Source of the DNA: Verrucomicrobiota bacterium
GTDB taxonomy: Bacteria > Verrucomicrobiota > Verrucomicrobiia > Chthoniobacterales > UBA10450
Direction of reading: 5' to 3'
NCBI GenBank assembly: GCA_003218785.1
Contig: QHOM01000029.1
Location: 1-10,005 of the forward strand
Length of the DNA: 10,005 bases
Below, one piece after another: positions 6,400 to 10,005 of this stretch. The position numbers and the translations under genes are program-made. Position 1 is the first letter of the stretch, and every line of letters begins with the position of its first letter. Under the pieces are notes generated by a model, which was given only the letters and a program-made list of their open reading frames with translations, made no database searches and was not told where the DNA came from.

Positions 6400-7416
6400 T
6401 TGCCTGCGACTTATAATTCATCGTCTCCTTTTTTCGGATCCGACATTCTGGTAACCGGCGGACTCGGGTTCATCGGCTCTTCGCTGGCCCGGCGACTGGT
6501 CGCCCTTGGTGCAAAGGTGACGCTCGTCGACAGCTTGATCCCAGAATACGGCGGCAATCCCTTCAACATTCAGGACATCCGGGACCGGGTTACTGTCGAT
6601 CTTACAGACATCCGGGACGCGCCCGCCATGGCTTCATTGATCGAGAGGCGCGACTTTCTTTTCAATCTCGCCGGCCAAACCAGCCACCTGGATTCAATGA
6701 CGGATCCCTTGACCGATTTGAATATCAACGCCGCGGCGCAACTGTCGATCCTGGAAGCCTGCCGGCTGCACAATTCGGGTGTCAAAATAATTTTTGCCAG
6801 CACCCGCCAGCTTTACGGTCGGCCGCAATATCTGCCTGTGGATGAAAAGCATCCCATTAATCCGATCGACGTGAATGGAATCAACAAATTGGCCGGCGAA
6901 TGGTATCACTTGCTTTACAACAGCGCTTACAAGATTCGGGCGTGCGCGTTGCGCTTGACCAATACCTACGGTCCCGGCATGCGCGTCAAAGATGGGCGTC
7001 AGACGTTCCTGGGCGTTTGGATTCGTAACCTCATTGAAGGCAAACCTATTCAGGTCTTCGGCGATGGCCGCCAGCGTCGCGACTTCAATTTCATTGACGA
7101 TGTAATCGAGGCATTGCTGCTCACCGCCGCCGCACCGGCGTCCGAAGGTGGGGTCTTCAACCTGGGTCACAGCGAGCATATCAGCTTGCAGGAACTGGCG
7201 GCTTTGCTTGTTCGCTTGAACGGCGGCGGGAACTACGAGCTCATTGCATTTCCAGCCGACCGCGCGGCCATCGATATTGGTGATTACTACGGCAACTTCG
7301 GCAAGATCGACAAGGCGCTTGGCTGGTCACCGCAGGTCTCGCTCGAGGATGGCCTAACGAGGACGCTGGAGTATTACCGGAAACATCACGCGCACTATTG
7401 GGATTCTACGCCATGA
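6400..7416 (+). CDS. NAD-dependent epimerase/dehydratase (extended SDR), sugar-nucleotide modifying
   Basis: The 338-residue protein has the Rossmann signature TGGLGFIGSSLARRL at about 19-33, the acidic end of strand 2 (TLVDS, 41-45), NLAGQTSH (89-96), FASTRQLYG (132-140), RLTNTYGPGMR (185-195) and RRDFNFIDDV (226-235), all standard for nucleotide-sugar 4,6-dehydratases and epimerases. The catalytic YxxxK position reads N159-G-I-N-K163: the lysine is present but asparagine replaces tyrosine (AAT at 6874-6876). I recall related SDRs with the same VNGINK context, so this may be a subfamily trait rather than an inactivating change. TTG at 6400 is the first usable start after an in-frame TAA at 6370. 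The stop overlaps the aminotransferase ATG (ATGA, 7413-7416), implying coupled translation. It probably makes the keto or epimerised sugar nucleotide used by the aminotransferase; exact substrate unknown. Confidence 0.9.
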   Translation: MPATYNSSSPFFGSDILVTGGLGFIGSSLARRLVALGAKVTLVDSLIPEYGGNPFNIQDIRDRVTVDLTDIRDAPAMASLIERRDFLFNLAGQTSHLDSMTDPLTDLNINAAAQLSILEACRLHNSGVKIIFASTRQLYGRPQYLPVDEKHPINPIDVNGINKLAGEWYHLLYNSAYKIRACALRLTNTYGPGMRVKDGRQTFLGVWIRNLIEGKPIQVFGDGRQRRDFNFIDDVIEALLLTAAAPASEGGVFNLGHSEHISLQELAALLVRLNGGGNYELIAFPADRAAIDIGDYYGNFGKIDKALGWSPQVSLEDGLTRTLEYYRKHHAHYWDSTP

Positions 7417-8510
7417 TCCGGATGAACGATTTCACATCCGAGCCGGACGAATTGCGCCGGGAGGAGTTGGTCGCGGTCGAACGCGTTTTGCGCTCGGGCT
7501 GGTTCATTCTTGGGAATGAGGTGCGACAATTTGAGGGAACGTGGGCAAAAATTTGCGGCGCGAAATTTTGTGCTGGCGTCGGCAATGGAATGGAAGCCAT
7601 CGAACTTGGCTTGCGAGCGTTGGATATTGGCACCGGCGACGAAGTCATTACCACACCGATGACAGCCATCGCTACCGTTCTTGCCGTTATTCACGCTGGA
7701 GCCTCGCCGGTTTTGGCCGACATCAATCTGGCGACGGCACTCCTCGATTTCGCCAGTGTGGAGCGTTGCCTAACACCGCGAACCAAAGCGGTGTTGTTGG
7801 TCCACTTGTACGGACAGGTCCGAGAGATAGAACGGTGGATAACCTTTTGTAAGGACCAAAAAATTCACCTTCTGGAGGATTGCGCCCAGGCGCACGGTGC
7901 TGTTTGGAACGGGCAACACGCCGGCGCATTCGGGACCTGGGGCGCCTTTAGTTTTTATCCCACCAAGAATCTCGGCGCCAAAGGCGATGCCGGGGCCCTC
8001 ATTACAAATTCTGCAAAAATCGCGGAGAGAGTAAAAACGCTGCGAAACTGCGGGACGGCGAAACGGTACGAGCATTCCGAAGCCGGGTTGAACAGCCGTC
8101 TCGATGAATTGCAGGCGGCGATTCTTTCCACGCGTCTCAATTGGCTGGAACGATTCAACTGGCGCCGGCAAGACATTGCGCGAAAATATTTGGCCAAGAT
8201 CGACAACGCTCGAATTGAACTGCTATCGCCGCCGGATGCGGAACAAAGTCATGTCTACCATTTGTTCGTCGTTCGCTGCGCTGAACGGGATCGCCTGGCG
8301 CACTTCTTAGAGGAACAAGGAATCGAAACCTTGATTCATTATCCGGTTCCGGCACACCGCCAGTGCTGCTGTCAGAACCTGCGCTGCGACCCTCATGGGT
8401 TACCAAGCGCCGAGTCCCATGCGGAACAATGTCTTTCCCTTCCCTGCCACCCGCAGCTTCATGACGACGACGTGACTAAGATCATCGCGACAATCAATCA
8501 ATTCGAATGA
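7413..8510 (+). CDS. DegT/DnrJ/EryC1/StrS-family sugar aminotransferase
   Basis: Starting at ATG 7413 (the ATGA overlap with the epimerase stop), the protein has 365 residues; an in-frame TTG at 7398 and an ATG at 7422 are alternatives. The fold-type I PLP family is clear: SGWFILGNEVRQFE (28-41), GVGNGMEAIELGLRAL (55-70), GDEVITTPMT (75-84), LLEDCAQAHGA with D156 facing the PLP ring nitrogen, SFYPTKNLGAKGDAG with the Schiff-base lysine K185, and NSRLDELQAA (227-236). These enzymes transfer an amino group, normally from glutamate, to a keto-sugar nucleotide. The C-terminal third is typical (HYPVPAHRQ, LSLPCHPQL) except for a cysteine-rich patch: C318-C320, C325, C340 and C345. Whether position C3 or C4 of the sugar is aminated cannot be decided. 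Tight coupling to the epimerase supports one pathway leading to an amino-deoxy sugar. Confidence 0.93.
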   Translation: MIRMNDFTSEPDELRREELVAVERVLRSGWFILGNEVRQFEGTWAKICGAKFCAGVGNGMEAIELGLRALDIGTGDEVITTPMTAIATVLAVIHAGASPVLADINLATALLDFASVERCLTPRTKAVLLVHLYGQVREIERWITFCKDQKIHLLEDCAQAHGAVWNGQHAGAFGTWGAFSFYPTKNLGAKGDAGALITNSAKIAERVKTLRNCGTAKRYEHSEAGLNSRLDELQAAILSTRLNWLERFNWRRQDIARKYLAKIDNARIELLSPPDAEQSHVYHLFVVRCAERDRLAHFLEEQGIETLIHYPVPAHRQCCCQNLRCDPHGLPSAESHAEQCLSLPCHPQLHDDDVTKIIATINQFE

Positions 8511-8754
8511 ACATGCTGCAAATTAGCATCGATAATTCCAAGGTACTTTCCTGATGCGAAAGAAAGACGAGCGGAGACCGCACGCGCCGAGCATTTTCCG
8601 AAAAATTAGAAGCGGCCCTAATTGTCTAAACTGCGATTGTCGACCGGTTCATATTGTTTAGGTAGCCCGAAGCGGACGCCTACGCGCTTGCCAGAATCTG
8701 ACACGAACGCCATCGGTTTTGAAAATGTGCGATAGCAATCTGACAAACAGAAAA
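8511..8754. other. Gene-poor spacer after the aminotransferase
   Basis: No convincing gene, RNA or terminator was found in these 244 bp. Just after the aminotransferase stop, TGCT and AGCA (about 8515-8529) form only a weak hairpin with no T-tract. A 31-codon minus-strand ORF (8713-8618, containing SDSGKRVGVRFGLPK) and an overlapping plus-strand open frame both look vaguely protein-like, but neither can be supported. Together with the truncated regulator that follows, this suggests decayed or rearranged DNA. Confidence 0.4.
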
Positions 8755-8892
8755 ATGGAAGCAGCACCCAGCAGGAGGATTTTGATTATCGAGGACGAAT
8801 GCGATGTTGACGATCTTTTCGCGTTAAACTTGTGCAAAGCGGGGTTCGCGATCTCGACGGCAAGCCGTGAGCGCGGACCTCTTATAGCTTAG
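8755..8892 (+). pseudogene. Truncated response regulator receiver domain (N-terminal fragment)
   Basis: The frame encodes only 45 residues before TAG at 8890-8892; an in-frame ATG at 8725 would add ten. Residues RRILIIEDECDVDD followed by LFALNLCKAGFAISTA match the first beta-strand, the acidic pocket (the E-D-E of IEDE) and helix 1 into strand 2 of CheY-like receivers, close to the PhoB/OmpR type (compare the common form ILxVEDExDIxxLLxxNLxKAGFxVxTA). The phosphoacceptor aspartate, the rest of the receiver and any DNA-binding domain are missing. No other frame continues the homology, so this is a truncation and not a single frameshift. The frame ends inside the tail of the convergent methyltransferase gene (11-bp overlap), suggesting that a rearrangement joined unrelated DNA here. 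Expression is doubtful; no clear ribosome-binding site precedes it. Confidence 0.6.
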
Positions 8893-9991
8893 GCGATTTG
8901 GTCTGCTCTCGAGGCCTTCGACGCATCCAGAAACTGCCGCCACCGCGCGGCACCCCAATTCGCGTATCTGCCCACCAAGGCGAATTCGGGAACGTGGATT
9001 TCAGGTCCTCCAAGTAATACAGGCCGAGGTAACTGTTACACATCAGGACCTCGAATTCTGCATTAAAGCTTAGAAATGCCTGGAGCAGATATTGCTCGCT
9101 CCAAAAATGAAATTCGTCCATCACCCAATCGCGCCGGTAATCGAAGGGGAGGAAGATGTCGTGGATGTGCACGATGACGCCCGGCTTGAGACGCGGCAAC
9201 ACTTCCAAAAACAGGTAGTTGACGTCCCCGCCTATTTTCACCGTATGCGAACTATCGATAAAGAGAATGTCGCCGGAGTCGAGTTGTGAGAAAAATTCAA
9301 GGTCGATATCTTCGACCTTTTTCTCAATTAACGATCGCAATTGGGGAAATCCGCGCCGGAGAAAGTCCTGCGGAAACGGCTCGATACAGATTAGCGCTGA
9401 GTTGTTGTTTTTCGCGGCGGCCTCGGCCGAGAGTAAGGAAGAAAAGCCGCTGCCGACTTCGATGATCAACCGCTGCTGAAAATGGCGAATCATACAATAA
9501 GCAACCAGCGCGTCCGTGCCGTCAAAGAGATCATTGCTTAAATGAAAACGGCCGGGTTCGCCCGTCGAGCTGGTTCGGAACTGTTCATATTCGTCCCGGA
9601 ACTTCGGAAAGCTATTCCGGAGCAGATCAAGCTGCACCGATTCATTCATGTTGATGCCGACCAGTTCACTCGGCCGATCCCAAAGGTTTTGCGGCAAGCT
9701 TTGAGTGTCAGGGATGGGTTGGTAGAAGTGCACCGGTGTCACGTGAAAACCGTGCCGCTCCCAGATCGGAAAAATCTCGTGAAATTTCCCGCTGTGCAGA
9801 CAGCGGGGCATGACTGTCGCGATGAATTGGGAAAGTTCCATTATGTCGATGGTTCCCCGCGTTACTTCATCCGCGATCCCGCGCAGGACGGCTCCCGCGG
9901 AATCGAGATCGCGTCTAACCTGTACCGAGTCAATGGGCGTGTCCGGCTGACTAGCAGCGTAAAGGCGAAAATCATACACCGTCGAATCCAC
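8882..9991 (-). CDS. Class I SAM-dependent methyltransferase (Methyltransf_24-like); start uncertain
   Basis: Read from GTG at 9991, the product has 369 residues and ends in TAA at 8882. The frame stays open to the window edge (ATC CCC TGG ATT before the GTG), so the real start may lie beyond base 10005. Motif I is LIIEVGSGFSSLLSAEAA (175-192), the acidic end of strand 2 is CIEPFP (202-207), and DILFIDSSHTVKIGGDV (241-257) leads into LPRLKPGVIVHIHDIF (265-280), the arrangement seen in Methyltransf_24-type enzymes. The preceding region GFHVTPVHFYQPIPD (81-95) and RPSELVGINMNE (106-117) is typical of a bacterial methyltransferase group I recall from polysaccharide and secondary-metabolite loci. 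The C-terminal ADTRIGVPRGGGSFWMRR closes the domain. The substrate is unknown; sugar or glycan O-methylation would fit the neighbourhood, but the gene is convergent with the aminotransferase and not clearly in its operon. Confidence 0.85.
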   Translation of the reverse strand: MDSTVYDFRLYAASQPDTPIDSVQVRRDLDSAGAVLRGIADEVTRGTIDIMELSQFIATVMPRCLHSGKFHEIFPIWERHGFHVTPVHFYQPIPDTQSLPQNLWDRPSELVGINMNESVQLDLLRNSFPKFRDEYEQFRTSSTGEPGRFHLSNDLFDGTDALVAYCMIRHFQQRLIIEVGSGFSSLLSAEAAAKNNNSALICIEPFPQDFLRRGFPQLRSLIEKKVEDIDLEFFSQLDSGDILFIDSSHTVKIGGDVNYLFLEVLPRLKPGVIVHIHDIFLPFDYRRDWVMDEFHFWSEQYLLQAFLSFNAEFEVLMCNSYLGLYYLEDLKSTFPNSPWWADTRIGVPRGGGSFWMRRRPREQTKSPKL

Positions 9992-10005
9992 AATCCAGGG
10001 GATTT

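Noticed and set aside
7398..7412. TTG at 7398 as the aminotransferase start
   Set aside because: ATG at 7413 forms the classic ATGA overlap with the epimerase stop and gives the usual family N-terminus.
8618..8713. 31-codon minus-strand ORF with SDSGKRVGVRFGLPK
   Set aside because: Too short, no recognised family, and an overlapping plus-strand frame looks equally coding-like, so there is no basis to choose.
1..10005. tRNA, rRNA, CRISPR array, riboswitch or intact insertion sequence
   Set aside because: No cloverleaf-like segment, regularly spaced repeats, transposase motifs or terminal inverted repeats were seen; the only large repeat is the tandem gene duplication.

Overview
The window looks like part of a cell-surface glycan locus from a free-living, probably soil or sediment, Gram-negative-type bacterium. 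GC content is moderate (mid-50s % by eye), TTG and GTG starts are common, and the style of the proteins fits Verrucomicrobia or Acidobacteria. The phylum is a guess from protein flavour, not from a marker gene.

Layout. At the left edge (2-1111, +) is the 3' end of a PQQ-type beta-propeller protein. A short stretch (1112-1305) follows, with what may be a frameshifted remnant on the minus strand. Next come two tandemly duplicated minus-strand genes (1306-3111 and 3232-5046), each for a polytopic membrane protein of about 600 residues with GT-C-like topology. Upstream of them on the same strand is a GT2 polyprenyl-phosphate sugar transferase (5330-6325) with a 23-codon ORF overlapping its stop. 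A 74-bp gap (6326-6399) separates it from a divergent plus-strand pair: an NAD-dependent epimerase/dehydratase (6400-7416) and a DegT-type sugar aminotransferase (7413-8510), joined by an ATGA overlap. A region poor in genes (8511-8754) leads to the truncated first 45 codons of a response regulator (8755-8892). This runs into the convergent 3' end of a SAM-dependent methyltransferase (8882-9991), whose 5' end may lie outside the window.

How the genes may work together (inference). The dehydratase/epimerase and aminotransferase would make an amino-deoxy-sugar nucleotide. The GT2 enzyme would load a sugar onto a polyprenyl phosphate at the inner membrane face. The two polytopic proteins, which resemble lipid-linked-sugar transferases in topology, would act on the periplasmic side. 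The logic parallels the Arn (Ara4N) pathway, with an unfamiliar and duplicated terminal component.

The most striking sequence-level signal is the mosaic divergence of the two tandem copies. Segments predicted to face the cytoplasm, and most of the C-terminal domain, are almost identical (456 bp with 6 mismatches, including 277 bp identical). Loops predicted to face the periplasm differ in sequence and length. No tRNA, rRNA, CRISPR array or intact mobile element was seen.
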